Shown here piece after piece: positions 33,961 to 46,851 of a DNA stretch of 64,000 nt. The position numbers were made by a program, and so were the translations under genes. Source of the DNA: Datisca glomerata. Taxonomy: Eukaryota > Streptophyta > Magnoliopsida > Cucurbitales > Datiscaceae. Location: contig QANY01011949.1 in NCBI GenBank assembly GCA_003255025.1, forward strand, positions 186,001 through 250,000. Reading direction: 5' to 3'. The notes under the pieces were generated by a model. It was not told the DNA's origin and did no database searches. It was given only the letters and a program-made list of their open reading frames with translations. The first letter of the stretch is position 1; each line of letters starts with the position of its first letter.

Positions 33961-34906
33961 ATTATTTTTCCCTTTTAATAAGAGCAAATGGCTTTTCTTT
34001 CATGTATATGAATGCTTAGGTGTAAATCATCGTGTAGTTATTACTCTGTTTAATGGTTGTATTGTTGTAGATACTACTTGAATTTGAATTTTACCCGTAA
34101 AACTTGAATTTATAGGTCCTACTTAAATTTGACTTTGCAGTTATTTTTGCACTTTAGGCTAAATTTTTGAGAGTTTATTGAATCAAATAAGCTGTACCAT
34201 TTCATTTCTTGACACTATCTTCCATCGCTTCACTGGGTTTTCTGTTTAGATATTGTTTAGCTAGATCTTTGTATTTGTGTTCTCAGAGTAGCACGTTGAT
34301 CAATAACGAGTGCTATGTATAGGCGTAATAGTAAATTTCATCCCGTTCCAGCCGGAATGATCAGAATATTCTGGTTCTGAGAAAAGAATGGAACGGAATA
34401 GGGTGAAAAATTTTCATTCTAAAATTCGGTCAATTCTGGCCGGAACGGAACATTTAGGCCGGAATTGGAAAAATGGAAAATGGACAGAAACATGCCCTCA
34501 TTTGTAAAACAATAATAAATACTGAGTGAGGCAAAAAGTTTGAACAATGATGCAGCGGCACACGTGGCTAAGGCTATCACAATACTCCTCCCCTTCAAAG
34601 GTTCAAATTTGATGTCTTGCACTTGTTATTTTACTTCATTTTTTTCAAAATTAATATTATTTTACTTCATTTTTGTTCCATAATAATTTTCTAATATAAT
34701 AGAGAGAATTTTTCTTCTATAATTGCTTAAATTTTTTCAATAATTATTTTTTAGAATGGGTAATTTATTTAGATTAAATGCATCGTTTGTTTATATTATA
34801 AATTTAAATAAATGGGTGATTGTTTTTAGATTAAATGAGTACTTTCTTCAGATTAATTAGATGATTTATATATCGTCTTGTCAATTTTCATATGAAGAAT
34901 CAAGGA
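33961..34906. other. Intergenic DNA between the MORN fragment and the NAC cluster
   Basis: No coding region is supported. A patch at about 34340-34500 has repeated ggaacggaa/ccggaat words of the kind found in old element ends; the surrounding sequence is AT-rich. Confidence 0.5.
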
Positions 34907-36048
34907 CATGCTTTTAAATAAATCAGAATCCTTAGAATTAAGTATGAGTTCTCAAAATATAAAAGTTTTTTTATGAGAATACATGTATTTTGCTAGTTAT
35001 TTATTATATTATTTATAATAAATTTTATAATATTATTTTTATATGTATGGATTTTTTTTCAAAAGGGAATATAAGAACACCAAAATATCTGAAACGTTCC
35101 ATTTTTTTTCAAAAAAATGAAAGATCACCGAAATGGAATTGACTAATATGTGTATATGTGACCTTTCAAAGTAGCACAACTAGGTAGTTGGTAGCCTATT
35201 TGTGACTTTTTGATAGGAGCAAGGATCTCATCCTATTTGTAACAATATTTTATTTTTTTATTCTGAAGATGGCTGGAAAACAAAAAAAAGAAAGGTTAGT
35301 TTCAATATCCCACCAGAAGAAGAAGAAGATACTGCTACAGAGGCATTTTCAAATATTGAATTTGAAGAAGATGAAGAACAAGAAGTATTTAACATTGAAA
35401 ATATTGTCATAGACTATCTTAGTCTATGTCCACCTGGCTTTAAATTTACACTTGATGGAGGGTTTGTCCATTACACTCATGCTTTTAAATAAATTAGAAT
35501 GCTTAGAATTATGTATGAGTTCTCAAAATAAATAAGTTTTTATGAGAATACGTGTATATTGCTAGTTATTTATTATATTATTTATAATAAATTATATAAT
35601 ATTATTTTATATATCTGAATTTTTTTTTTTGAAAGGGAATATAGGAACACCAAAATATCCGAAACGTTTAATTTTTTTCAAAAAACCAAAATAGTCTTTG
35701 AAATGAAATTGACTACTATGTGTATATGTGACTATCTCAATGTAGTACAACTAGGTAGTTGGTAGCCTATTTGTGACTTTTTGATAGGAGCAAGGGTCCC
35801 CTCCTATTTGTAACAATATTTTGTTTTTGATTCTGGAGATGGCTGGAAAACAAAAAAGGAAAGGTTAGTTTCAATATCCCACCAGAAGAAGAGGAAGATA
35901 CTGCTTCAAAGGCATTTTCAGATGATGAATTTAAAGAAGAAGATTGGCATTGAGAATATTGTCATAGACTATCTTAGTCTATGTTCACCTGGCTTTAAAT
36001 TTACACTCAATGATGGAGTTGTCCATTATTACTTGGAAAAGAGAGTCA
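34907..36048 (+). repeat. 571-bp direct duplication spanning NAC copies 1 and 2
   Basis: The block catgcttttaaataaat starts at 34907 and again at 35478. Both runs continue through tgctagttatttattatatt, the tagcacaactaggtag linker and into exon A of a NAC copy. The first copy is cut in exon A at about 35474 exactly where the second run begins, as expected for a tandem duplication with its break inside the exon. Confidence 0.85.
35269..35474 (+). pseudogene. NAC-domain copy 1, exon A truncated
   Basis: It begins MAGKQKK, with a shift, then SFNIPPEEEEDTATE, an acidic stretch and IENIVIDYLSLCPPGFKFTL. The frame is cut after the start of NAC subdomain A by the duplicated AT-rich block at 35478. 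Exon B is absent. Confidence 0.8.
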
Positions 36049-36425
36049 ACAATGAAGCAGCTCCTTTCAATGGCTTCAACATGGTCAACCTTTATAACTA
36101 TGATCCACAAACACTTGGTGGTAATAATTATTTCTTGATCTTCTCTCCTTTGAGTGAAAATATTTAAAAAAACGTCTATTACTTTTTGTTTGATGTGTAA
36201 CAAAATTCAAGAAATATGGAGGCTATTGGTAATTTTTCACTCATAGAAAACTAAAATTACAAAAATGGACTGTGACAAAACTGACTTGCCGAATATGGAT
36301 ACTGGAAACCCACCGGAGCTAACAAGCCATTCAAGTTAACCAAGGTGATTGTAGGAACCAGAAAGTATTTAGTATATTACAAAGGAAAATTAATTAAGAG
36401 TGATAAGACTGATTGACTTATTTTT
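35839..36425 (+). pseudogene. NAC-domain copy 2 (exons A 35839-36120, B 36201-36425)
   Basis: Exon A ends with a donor ggtg|gtaat. It includes YLSLCSPGFKFTLNDG and VHYYLEKRVNNEAAPFNGF, equivalent to NAC subdomain A. Exon B has lost its acceptor G (gtgtaac in place of gtgtagg), reads a stop in the WYFF block and is degenerate. Frameshifts lie in the acidic leader. No function is expected. Confidence 0.85.
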
Positions 36426-36655
36426 ATATGTCCGATTTTTCTTTTTTAAAAGGGAATATTGGAATACTAAAATATCTTAAACGTTTTATTTTTTAAAAAA
36501 ATCTGAAATGACAATCGAAACATAATTGACTACAATGTGTATAGGTGACCATCTCAAAGTAGCACAACTAGGTAGCAGGTAGCCTATTTGTGACTTTGTG
36601 ATACGAGCAAGGGTCCTATCATATTTGTAACAATATTTTATTTTTTATTCTGAAG

Positions 36656-37260
36656 ATGGTGGAAAAAGAAGAAGAAAGGTTAGTTTCAATACCCTACCAA
36701 AAGAAGAAGAAGATACTGCTACATGGGTGTTTTCATATGTTGAATCTGAAGAAGAAGAACAAGAAGTGTTTAACACTGAGAATATTATTCATAGACTATC
36801 TTAGTCCATGTCCACCTGGCTTTATATTTACACATTTTGATGGAGTTCTTGTCCATTATTACTTGGAAAAGAAAGCCAAGAATGAAGCAGTTCCTTTAAT
36901 GGCTTCAACATGGTCAACCTGTATGACTATGATTTACAAATACTTGCTAGTAGTATTTATTCCCTGATCATCTTTCTCTGAGTGAATATATTAAAAAAGA
37001 AAACATGAATTATTATTTGTTTGATGTGTAGGAAAATTCAAGAAATAAAGAGGCTATTGGTATTTTTCACTCCCAGAAAACTGGAAGTACAAAAATAGAC
37101 AGCGATCGAACTGAGCTACCAGCTACAAATACTAGAAGCCCACCAGAGCTAACAAGCCATTCAAGTTCAGCAACGTGCTTGTAGGAACTAGGAAGTCTAT
37201 AATATATTACAAAGGAAAATTAGCCAAGAGTGACAAAACCGATTGACTTACTTTTAATTT
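36656..37260 (+). pseudogene. NAC-domain copy 3 (exons A 36656-36949, B 37032-37260)
   Basis: ATG at 36656; the acidic leader is shifted and the PPGF-type block is read in another frame (SPCPPGFIFTHFDG). The donor is altered (gcta|gtagt). Exon B belongs to the five-T class that keeps one frame through the exon, but it has stops in the RPNRAA region (aactga) and in the GYWK-type region (tactag). Confidence 0.85.
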
Positions 37261-37479
37261 TGAAATTTTTTTCTGATAGGGAATACTGAAACACCGAAGT
37301 ATGCAAAACGTTCCCTATTTTAAAAAAATCAAAATGACCATTGAAATAGAATTGATTACTATATGTATAGGTCACCATCTTAAAGTAGCACAACTTGGTA
37401 GCTGTAGCCTATTTGTGACTTTTTATAGGAGCAAGGGTCCCCTCTTATTCGTAACAATATTTTGTTTTTTATTCTGAAG

Positions 37480-38045
37480 TTGGTGGAAAACAAAAAAAGA
37501 ATGGTTAGTTTCAATATCCCACCAGAAAAAGTAGAAGATACTGCTACATAGAAGTTCAACCTTGAGAATACTGTCATAGACTATCTTACTCTATGTCCAC
37601 CTAGCTTTTAATTTACACCTTCTGATGGGGTGCTTGTCCATTATTACTTTAAAAAGAAAGTCAAGAATGAAGAAGTTTCTTTCAATGGCTTCAACGTGAT
37701 CAACCTGTATGAGTATGATCGATAAACACTTGCTGGTAATATTTATTTTCGAATCTTCTCTATCTGAGTGAATATATTTAAAAAGAAAATACAAATTATT
37801 GTTTGTTTGATCTGTAGGAAAATTCAAGAAATATAGAGGATATTGGTATTTTTCACTCCTAGGAAATAAGAAGTACAAAAACGGACGGCGAGCGAACCAA
37901 GCTGCCGGCTACAGATACTAGAAGCCCATCGGAGCTGACAACCCATTCAAGTTCAACAAGGTGGTTGTAGGAACCATGAAGTGTTTAGTATATTACGAAG
38001 GAAAATCAGCCAAGGGTGATAAGACCGATTGGCTTACTTTTATAT
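37480..38045 (+). pseudogene. NAC-domain copy 4 (exons A 37480-37735, B 37818-38045)
   Basis: The start codon has become TTG. A deletion removes most of the acidic leader (atagaagttcaaccttgag). Subdomain A is present as shifted SLCPPSF-like and VHYYFKKKVKNEEV blocks. Exon B is of the five-T class and retains GYWYF, KYKNG, and KCLVYYEGKSAKGDKTDWLT-type sequence with changes. Confidence 0.85.
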
Positions 38046-38269
38046 GTCTGAATTTTTTTTTCAAAAGATAATACCGGAACACCAAAATATGTGAAACTTT
38101 CAATTTTTTCAAAAAACCAAAACGGTAAACGAAATAGAATTGACTAGTATGTGTATACTAGACCATCTTAAAGTAGCACAACTAGGTAGTTGGTAGCCTA
38201 TTTGTGACTTTGTGATCAGAGCAAGGGCCCATTCTTATTTGTAACAATATATTGTTTTTGATTCTGAAG

Positions 38270-38872
38270 ATGGTGGAAAACAAAAGAAGAAAGGATAATT
38301 TCAATATCCCACTAGAAGAAGAAAAAGATACTTCTAAAAAGGAGTTTTCAGATGATGAATATGAAGAAGAAGAACAAGAAGTGTTTGACATTGAGAATAC
38401 TATCATAGATTATCTTAGCCTATGTCCATCTAGCTTTAAATTTCACCTTCTAATAGAGTGCTTGTCCATTATTACTTGGAAAAGAAAATCAAGAATGAAG
38501 CAGTTCTTTTCAATGGCTTCAATGTGGTTAACCTGTATGATTATGATCCACAAACACTGGCTGGTAATATTTATTTCTTGATCTCCTCTCTGAGTGAATA
38601 TATTTAAAGAGAAAACACCAATTATCGTTTATTTGATGTTTAGGAAAATTCAAGAAATATGAAGGCTATTGGTATATTTCACTCCTAGGAAATCAGAAGT
38701 ACAAAAATGGACGACGATGAAACTGAGCTGTCGGCTACAAATACTGGAAGCCCACCAGACAGACAAGTAATTCAAGTTCAACAAGGTTCTTGTAGGAACT
38801 AGGAAGTCTATAATATTATGAAGGAAAATTAGCCAAGAGTGATAATACCGATTGGCTTACTTTTATATGTCC
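38270..38872 (+). pseudogene. NAC-domain copy 5 (exons A 38270-38563, B 38644-38872)
   Basis: The leader is intact: MVENKRRKDNFNIPLEEEKD, then an acidic run and EVFDIENTIIDYLSLCPSSF. A frameshift at about 38447 puts the rest of subdomain A in another frame. The donor ctg|gtaat and acceptor tag|gaaaa are intact. Exon B is of the five-T length class, with deletions near 38760 and 38815. Confidence 0.85.
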
Positions 38873-39084
38873 AAAAACTTTTTCTGAAACCAAAACACCG
38901 AAGTATCTGAAACGTTCATATTTTCAAAACATCAAAATGGCAACCGAAATAGAATCGGCTACTATGTGTATAGGTCACCATCTCAACGCAGCACAACTTG
39001 GTAATCAGGTGCCTATTTGTGAATTTTTTATAGGGGCAAGGGTCCCCTCCTATTCGTGACAATATTTTATTTTTTATTCTGAAG

Positions 39085-39650
39085 ATCGTGGAAAACAAAA
39101 GAAGAAAGTTTAGTTTCAATATCCTACCCGAACAAGTAGAAGATACTGCTACAAAGAAAGTCAAGAATACTGTCATAAACTATCTTACTCTATGTACACC
39201 TGGCTTTAAATTTACACCTTCTGGATGAGTACTTGTCCATTATTACTTTAAAAAGAAAGTCAAGAATAAAGCAGCTTCTTTCAATGGCTTCAACGTGATC
39301 AATCTGTATGATTATGATCGAAAAACACTTGGTGGTAATATTTATTTCCGAATCTTTTCTCTCTGAGTGAATATATTTAAAAAGAAATCACAAATTATCG
39401 TTTGTTTGATCTGTAGGAAAATGCAAGAATTGTAGAGGATATTGGTATTTTTTCACTCCTAGGAAACCAGAAGTACAAAAATGGATGTCGACCGAACTGA
39501 GCTGCCGGCTACAGATACTGGAAGCCCACTAGAGCTGACAAGTAATTCAAGTTCAACAAAGTGGTTGTAGGAACCATGAAGTCTTTAGTATATTATGAAG
39601 GAAAATCAACTAAAGGTGATAAGATTGATTGTCTTACTTTTACATGTCCA
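39085..39650 (+). pseudogene. NAC-domain copy 6 (exons A 39085-39334, B 39417-39650)
   Basis: The start codon is ATC. A deletion removes the acidic leader between aagatactgctacaaa and gtcaagaatactg. Exon B begins at a clean acceptor and reads GYWYFFTPRK in one frame and KYKNG in the next. Its tail encodes VVVGTMKSLVYYEGKSTKGD and KIDCLTF, the NAC subdomain D to E stretch. Confidence 0.85.
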
Positions 39651-39867
39651 AATTTATTTTCGAAATGGAATACCGGTACACCAAAATATCTGAAACGTTC
39701 CTGTTCTCAAAAAATCAAAACGGTAACCAAAACAGAATTGATTACTATTCATATAGTTTACCATTTTAAAGTAACACAACTAGGTAGCTGGTAGCCTATT
39801 TGTGACTTTGTGATCGAAGCAAGGGTCCCCTGCTATTTGTAACAATATTTTGTTTTTTATTCTCAAG

Positions 39868-40163
39868 ATGGTGGAAAATAAAAGAAGAAAAAATATGATA
39901 ATTTCAATATCCCACCAGAAGAAGAATTGATACTTCCAAAGAGGAGATTTCAGATGATGAATCGGAAGAAGAAGGACAAGTGTTCAACATTGAGAATACT
40001 ATCATAGACTATCTTAGTCTATGTCCACTCGGCTTTAAATTTACACCGTCTGATGGAGTGTTTGTCCATTATTACTTGGAAAATAAAGTCAAGAATGAGG
40101 GATCTTTTCAATGGCTTCAATGTGGTCAACTTGAATGATTATGAGATCCATAAACACTTGCTG
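39868..40163 (+). pseudogene. NAC-domain copy 7, exon A (exon B displaced to 48843)
   Basis: ATG at 39868; the leader is shifted, then NIENTIIDYLSLCPLGFKF and a frame change in the VHYYLENKVKN block. It ends at a normal donor ctg|gtaat. The intron is interrupted 14 bases later by copia element 2, and the matching intron remainder and exon B reappear after 48769. Confidence 0.88.
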
Positions 40164-40177
40164 GTAATAATTATTGT

Positions 40178-41189
40178 TGTTAAAATATGTCAAAAAGTAG
40201 CGTGTAATAACTATTTATGTGTATTTACTTATTTACATTTGTATTACTGAATTTTTTATGAAGTTTTATTTCAAATTAAAGCGTGTTTATAAATTACTCA
40301 AGTCCTAGAATTATTGTCAAAGAAAGAAGAGTGTAGACAGAAGCGTCTCTAGATGAACTCTTTTGAAATAATTCATAACGATACTCATAGTCTTAGGTTC
40401 GTCTAGACAATCGAATATGGTTACGACTGTTAGGTTGAATTGTTGGATATCAGTCTTGGGGCATAAGAGTGGAGACTCAAATGGTTAACCTAGACATGTT
40501 ATGGACATGTTGAATAGATCGTAACAAATTAGTTTAGTGCCCAAAACCATTTACCTAACTCTAAATCTAATTGTTATACCTTAAAGGTATTTTCATAATT
40601 TGCTTAATCTTGAGGTGAATACATAACTTGACTTGGTTAGTTGCAATCTTTGATGTATCAAACGAGTGAGTTCGAATTGGCGGGCAATTCCTCGGTTATT
40701 GGGATTGTAATTTAATTAAGTAGGAGTTGTGTGATTTACGGATATGAAAATTCATGGTTGGATTGCGAAACCAACAATATCTCCTCTCACTACTGTTGTC
40801 GCCGAAGTTAATCTGAAGCAGGAAGATTTGATTTTTCTTCTTCAATCGATTAGAAAGCCCACACTCAAATTCCTACGTAAAATTTTTCTGAGATATATTT
40901 CTGAAATTAATGGATAGTTGTGGTGGACTAATTTGCAAATTGTTAATGGAATATCATGTTCGTGATTTTGATCTTAAAGCTTGAATAACATGAAGAATGC
41001 TCGAGGGAGTTCCACCAATTCGCAAATTCTATTCATTTTAATATTGTATATGTATGATCAAACTAAAATTGGTTTTAAATTATTTAATATGATTAAATAA
41101 GTTAAATCAAATTTTTTTTGATATTCCGCCCATGAACCTTTCGTGGTTCAAATCAATTTTTCTTTAATTTTAAAATCATTGATCCAGTA
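40178..41189 (+). repeat. 5' LTR of copia element 2, with internal deletion
   Basis: At 1012 bp it is much shorter than its 1918-bp partner. The block around 47473-48323 of the 3' LTR is missing; the junction lies at about 40780 (caacaatat|ctcctctcac). The sequence on both sides otherwise aligns with the 3' LTR. Confidence 0.88.
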
Positions 41190-42907
41190 ATTGGTATCAT
41201 GGTGTATGTTTAAGATTATGCATATAGATAATTAAAACGAACGTTTCGTGAATTTTTGGATATTGACATATGTTTGTATGGTAGATTCAAAATTATTTTG
41301 AATATGTTTTGTTATTGGATCCTGAACTATTGGCTCTAGGAGTTTTTTATTATTTAGAATTGATGTACGTCAAATTTGAGGCATAGGAATTTATGTAATT
41401 TAATTATTATAATTGTTAAAAATTTTAAATTCATTGTGAATTCATCATTGCCTCAAAATTGTCACCGGAAATCATTTGAAACCACCACCGAGAAGTAGCC
41501 GGATAGCCACCGAGAAGACGTCGGAATGCTACTGTTCACATCGACACTGTTTACTGGTGGAACTGTTCATGCCGGTACTTCTCACCGACGATACTTTTCA
41601 CTGCTGGCTGTCGCTCGCCGCTGCTGCCATGTGTTGTCCCTTGCAAGGTAGAATCCTAATCAGATCAGGAAACCTACAAGTTTTGGAAACCCATGGTTTT
41701 AGGAAACCTAGGGTTTTTGAAATTCAAATTTTGAAATATGATTTCAAAATCAATTTTAGTTTCTTATTTTAATTATAATTTAATTTGGTATATTTTTCAA
41801 CACTTTATAATTGTCATTTATTTTAAAAATAAATCAATTTACTAATTACTTGATAATTTATTTATCAAAGTACAAATATGTTGGAAAATTAAAAAAAATT
41901 AAATTGAAAATTATTTTTGAAAATGGGACTAATATTTATAAAGTGTTACAAAAAGGTGGGACAACATGGAGACGAAAAAGTAAATTGCAGACGCCGTGGG
42001 GATTAGTTCATAAATAACTTGTAATTTATTTATTATTCTTTTATGGGTTGTAATTAGAAATGAGCCAATAAAGAAGTTAAATTTAAATGTATGATTTAAT
42101 TTTAATAGCGCATCATCATGTAACATGTCATATAGATTAGAGGTATGCAAATATCAAATTGGCATGTAGCACGTAGATGCATTATTGTAGATTAATTGAT
42201 AATGGTTATTATTTAATTACAATGTAAAATTTATAATGGTTATGATTTTAAATTAGGATTTAAAATTAATAAAGGATTTATGAATTTCATCACGTTTTTC
42301 AAATTAATAAAAGTTATGTTTTTTTGAAAAACAACCAAAAATCTATTTTTTTCAAAAACTAAGTGGAGGGTCGTTTACGTTGAAACGTTCATAATGTCTC
42401 CAACGCAAACTTGATCGTGCCACGAGGAAGGGTTAGAACCACCGATAGCGGTCCTCACTTGGATGCGAGAAACTTTGAAATTGTATCACTTTGAGTCATC
42501 GAGTTGCTTCTGAAACTAAGTATCTAAAGGGAGTGGTGGGGCAGGGTCGTCCCATAGACAGACTGTTAGTCCATAGCAACCTTTAAGAGTCGATGCGTTG
42601 GACTGAAGTACATTAGAATCCCCTCAAAGGGGCTAGTCAATGGGGCCAAGATGGCCCAAATCATTGGTGATTGGTTAAGCTAGAAGTGAACACATTTGAG
42701 CGTTAACCAAATGAGAGTAGTCTCGATGCAATAGGAGATAGTTTGGATTTCATCCCTCGATGAGACAAACAATCATTTTTTATCGTAACATCATGGAGGA
42801 AATAGTTTTTAATGAATTTTAAAATATGTAGTAGTTGCATCATGCATCATACTTTCCTAAACAATTGAACATTTATTTACACCATTTCATTTATTCTTTT
42901 CAGTAAT
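41190..42907 (+). other. Primer-site remnant and untranslated leader of copia element 2
   Basis: ttggtatcatgg at 41191 is a decayed initiator-tRNA primer site. The rest matches the element 1 leader. A 98-codon ORF at 41476-41772 lies in a GC-rich patch here, but its equivalent in element 1 (near 9400-9530) is not kept as a frame, so I do not call it a gene. Confidence 0.75.
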
Positions 42908-43775
42908 CATGTCGATATCCCATCTCTCAAATATTCTTAACGCGAAACAATTTCAACGGTGAAAATTATGTGGATTGGAAATGAAATCTTAATATCGTGC
43001 TGATGGTAGAAAAGTACAAGTTCGAGCTCACTACCCCTTATCTTCTTAAGCCTATTACTGAATCGGCTTAAAAGGAAAATGATGTTTATGCTTATTGGCT
43101 GCGTTCTGATGAAATCGCCAGATGTTACATCTTTGCATATATGAGCAATGTGTTACAACAACAGCATCAAAATTTTGAGACCACCACTGATATGATATTA
43201 AACATCACTGAAATGTTTAGGGATCAGGGTCGTCAAGCTAGACAGACAGCTGTGCATAACTTCATGAACTGCAGGTTGGAACCTAGAACTTCTGTTAGAG
43301 AACATATGATGTTGATCATAAGTTATTTGAATGAGATGAAAATCATACGTCCTCAGGTGGATATGATCCTAGAGACTTTGCCTAGTACCTTTGAGAACTT
43401 CAAGCTTAATTATTTGATGAATAAGCTAAACTATTCACTTCCTGAGCTCATGAAGGAGATGCAAGCTGCTGAGACCCTGTTTCTGAAGGGCAAGAGGAAA
43501 TCAAGGGAGGCGAACTTGACTGAAAGTAGGCCCTCCATCTGTAGCTCTAATAAGAAACAGAGAAGGGGTCCAAGGAAAGTGAAGAAGCAGAAGTCGAGAG
43601 CTGCCAAAGGCAAGAGCACCGCGAGAGTAGATAAGTCGAAAGACAAGTGTCATAACTGTGGAGCTGCTAGTAATTGGAAACTCAACTTCCCAGAGTATCT
43701 CAAAGGGTTGAGATCTAAAGGTATAGTAATGGTTACTGAGGCCTGTTATGTAGCTGACTCTACTTTTTCTTAGAT
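42908..43775 (+). pseudogene. Copia gag with decayed zinc knuckle, element 2
   Basis: The start (MSISHLSNILNAKQF) is readable at 42908, followed by a frameshift and stops. A clean 210-codon stretch (43141-43773) contains SNVLQQQHQNFETTTDM, SVREHMMLIISYLNEMKI, MILETLPSTFENFKLNY and a long basic tail. The zinc knuckle region CHNCGAASNWKLNF (43648 on) has lost the His and last Cys ligands. Confidence 0.9.
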
Positions 43776-46700
43776 TGTAGACTCTACAACTACTAACCAC
43801 ATATGTTGCTCCATGCAGAGGTTCAGGGAAATAAGAAGGCTTGATGAGGGCGAGTTCAGCTTCCGCTGGGGGAATGAAGCACTAGTATCAGCCGCATCTG
43901 TGGGGAATTATAAATTATGTTTTGAGAAATATTTTATTATTTTTCATGATGTTTATTATGTCCCGAGTTTTGGGAAGAATTTGATTTCTATTGGTGCATT
44001 AATTGAGTAAGGATTCGATCTAAAATTCATTGATAAAGATATTGGTATTTTTAAAAATGAATGCTTAATTACTCTCGCACGAATGGTTAATAAATTGTAT
44101 CACGTAAAACCTGTAGTACCTATGATTTGTGACACTAAAGTGAATATAGATTCACATAGGGATAGTAAAAGGTTAAAGTATGACTCAACCGATCTAACAT
44201 ATCTATGGCAGTTACGTCTTGGACATATTAGCCTAGACATGATTGAAAGACTTGTGAATGATGGTCCTTTGCAATGTTTAAGTATGGGTTCACTACCCAC
44301 ATGTGAATTCTATATAGAAGGTAAAATGACCAAGAGACCTTTTTGATCAAAAGGTAAAAGAGCCAGTCAATGCGTTGAACTCATACACAGTGATGTATAT
44401 GGGCCATTGAATATCCAACCAATAGGAGATTATGAATACTTTGTAATCTTCACTGACAACTACTACTCACATTTTGGTCATGTTTATCTAATGCATCAAA
44501 AGTATGAAACCTTTGAAAATTTCAAAGAATATAAAGCATTGGTTGAAAAGCAATTAGAAAAATAAATCAAAACACTACGATCTGATCGTGGTGGAGAGTA
44601 CTTACTAGGAGAGTTCGAAGACTTTCTTAAAGAAGAAGGTATTTTGTTCAGCTTACAACACCTATACGCAATAAAAAAATGGTGTGTCAGAGAGAAAGAA
44701 TTGAACTCTGATTTATATGGTTGGATCCATGATGAGTTACTCATCCTTCCCAAATCCATTCTAGGGATATGGCTTACTAACAGCGACATATATTCAGAAC
44801 CAAGTTCTGTCAAAGACGGGGCCTAGAACACCATATGAAAGATGGTATGGATGAAAGTCATCATTTCACCATTTTAGAATATGGGGTTGCCCAGCACATG
44901 TTCTAAGATCGAAGGTAGGCAAGTTGGCCAGTCCTTCAGAATTGTGCATGTTTGTAGGATATCCTATGGGAATGAAGGGGTATATCTTCTACAAGACGAT
45001 TGACAACAAAACATTCGTTAGGAGGAATGCTCATTTTCTCGAAGAAGATTATATCTAAAGATTACACTCGAGAAGAACAGCTGTGCTAGAGGAATTGTTG
45101 AGTGGGAGAACACCGACCCCCCAATCAGAAATTATTTCTGATTCAATAATGGAAGAACCACGACAGGAGCTAAAGACTATGGAGCCTCAACATAGTGGGA
45201 GAGTTGTGAGACAACTTGAAAGGTACATGTCCTATGGAGAAACTTTGACAGTTGTCTCAGACAAGGACCTAGATGAACCAATCTTTTACTCGGAGGCCAT
45301 GGCTGGTCCTGAAGTAAACTTATAGTAGGAAGTCATGAACGTTAAGATACATTCGATGTACTCGAACATAGTCTGGAAACTTGTAGATCGTCCTTAAAGG
45401 ATAAAACACGTAAGATGCAAATGGATCTATTAGAAGAAAAGAGGTCTGGATGAGAATTTAAAGACATTCAAAGCTAGGGTAGTAGCCAAGGGCTACACCC
45501 AAAAAAAAGGTATAGACTACGAGGATACCTTCTCACCAATAGCCATGCTGAAATCCATCCGAATCTTTTTATCCATTGCTGCTACCCTTGATTATGAAAT
45601 CTGGTAAATGGACGTCAAAACTGTTTTTCTGAATTGCAATCTTGAAGAGCACATTTATATGGCTCAACTACACGAGCTCATTGAGAAAGGCCAAGAGGGA
45701 AAAGTTTAAGAACTGTAGATGTCCATTTATGGACTAAAGAAAATGTCACGGTCATGGAATATTAGATTCGACGAAACTGTTAAGAACTATGGTTTTGAAC
45801 AATGGTGGGCGAACCCTGTGTGTATAAGTTAATACACAAAGGGAATGTGATTTTTTAAGTCTTGTACGTAGATGATATTCCACTCATTAGGAATGATGTA
45901 GGAAAATTTTCTGATGTCAAGTTTTGGCTTGCAAAGCAATTTGTCATGAAGGATCTTGGAGAAGCTGCATTTATCTTAGGTATTCAGATCTTTCGAGATC
46001 GGAAGAATGGACAATTTGTACTTTCTCAAGCATCTTATATTGATAAGGTGTCGGATTGCTTCAGTTTGAAAAATTTCAAGAAGGGATGTCTTCCCTTTAT
46101 ACATGGAGTCAGCCTCTCCAAGGAGCAGTCTCCCAAGACCCCTCAAGTAGAGGAAGACATGAGAAGGATACCCTACGCCTCAGACGCGATGCTTTGCACT
46201 AGACCTGATATTTGCTATACTGTGGGCGTAGTAAGTCATTTCCATTCTAATGCTGGAATCAAGCATTAAAATATCGTCAAGTATATCCTTAAGTATCTTA
46301 GGAGAACAAGGAATTACATGTCTGTGTATTCAGGTAATGGCTTGAATATGAACAGGGTATATAGATTCTGATTTTCAAGTTAATAAGGTCTCTAGGAGGT
46401 CCACTACAAGATCAATGTTCATCCTGAATGATGGAGCAATTGTATGGAGAAGTATCAAGCAATCTTACATTGCTGATAATACAATGGAAGCCGAATATGT
46501 GGCAGCTTGTGAAGATGCAAAGGAGGATGTACGACTTAGGAAGTTCTTGAAAACTCTGAAAGTTATTCTAGACGCTGACAATCCCATGCCACTTTATTGT
46601 GATAACAGTGGGGCTGTAGCGAATACTAAGGAACCTAGAAGCCATAAGAGATCCAAACACATAGAACGTAAGTATCACATGATTAGAGAGATTGTTTAGC

Positions 46701-46845
46701 ATGGAGATGTTGTGGTTACGTATATTTCAACGATTAACATGCTGGTAGATCCATTCACGGAGGCTCTAAGCAGTAAGTTTTTTTATGGTCATCTGGAAGG
46801 CTTGGGTTTAAGAGATTATTGTACACGTCTACTTCAGTCCAAGTT
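43776..46845 (+). pseudogene. Copia pol remnant of element 2
   Basis: Order: protease remnant near 43780, then YLWQLRLGHISLDMIERLV (pre-integrase, 44200-44260, intact here but deleted in element 1), integrase (about 44370-44990), reverse transcriptase (about 45470-46080, with MYVDDIPLIRNDVGKF at 45862; the active-site YVDD is kept) and RNase H (46140-46800, with TRPDICYTVGVVSHF, NTMEAEYVAACEDAKED, KHIERKYHMIREIV). Stops and shifts are frequent. Confidence 0.92.
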
Positions 46846-46851
46846 AGAGAT

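Noticed and set aside
41476..41772. 98-codon ORF in the leader of copia element 2
   Set aside because: The equivalent stretch in element 1 is not kept as an open frame and it has no family motif.
43431..43800. Minus-strand ORFs over copia gag
   Set aside because: Shadows of the plus-strand gag frame.
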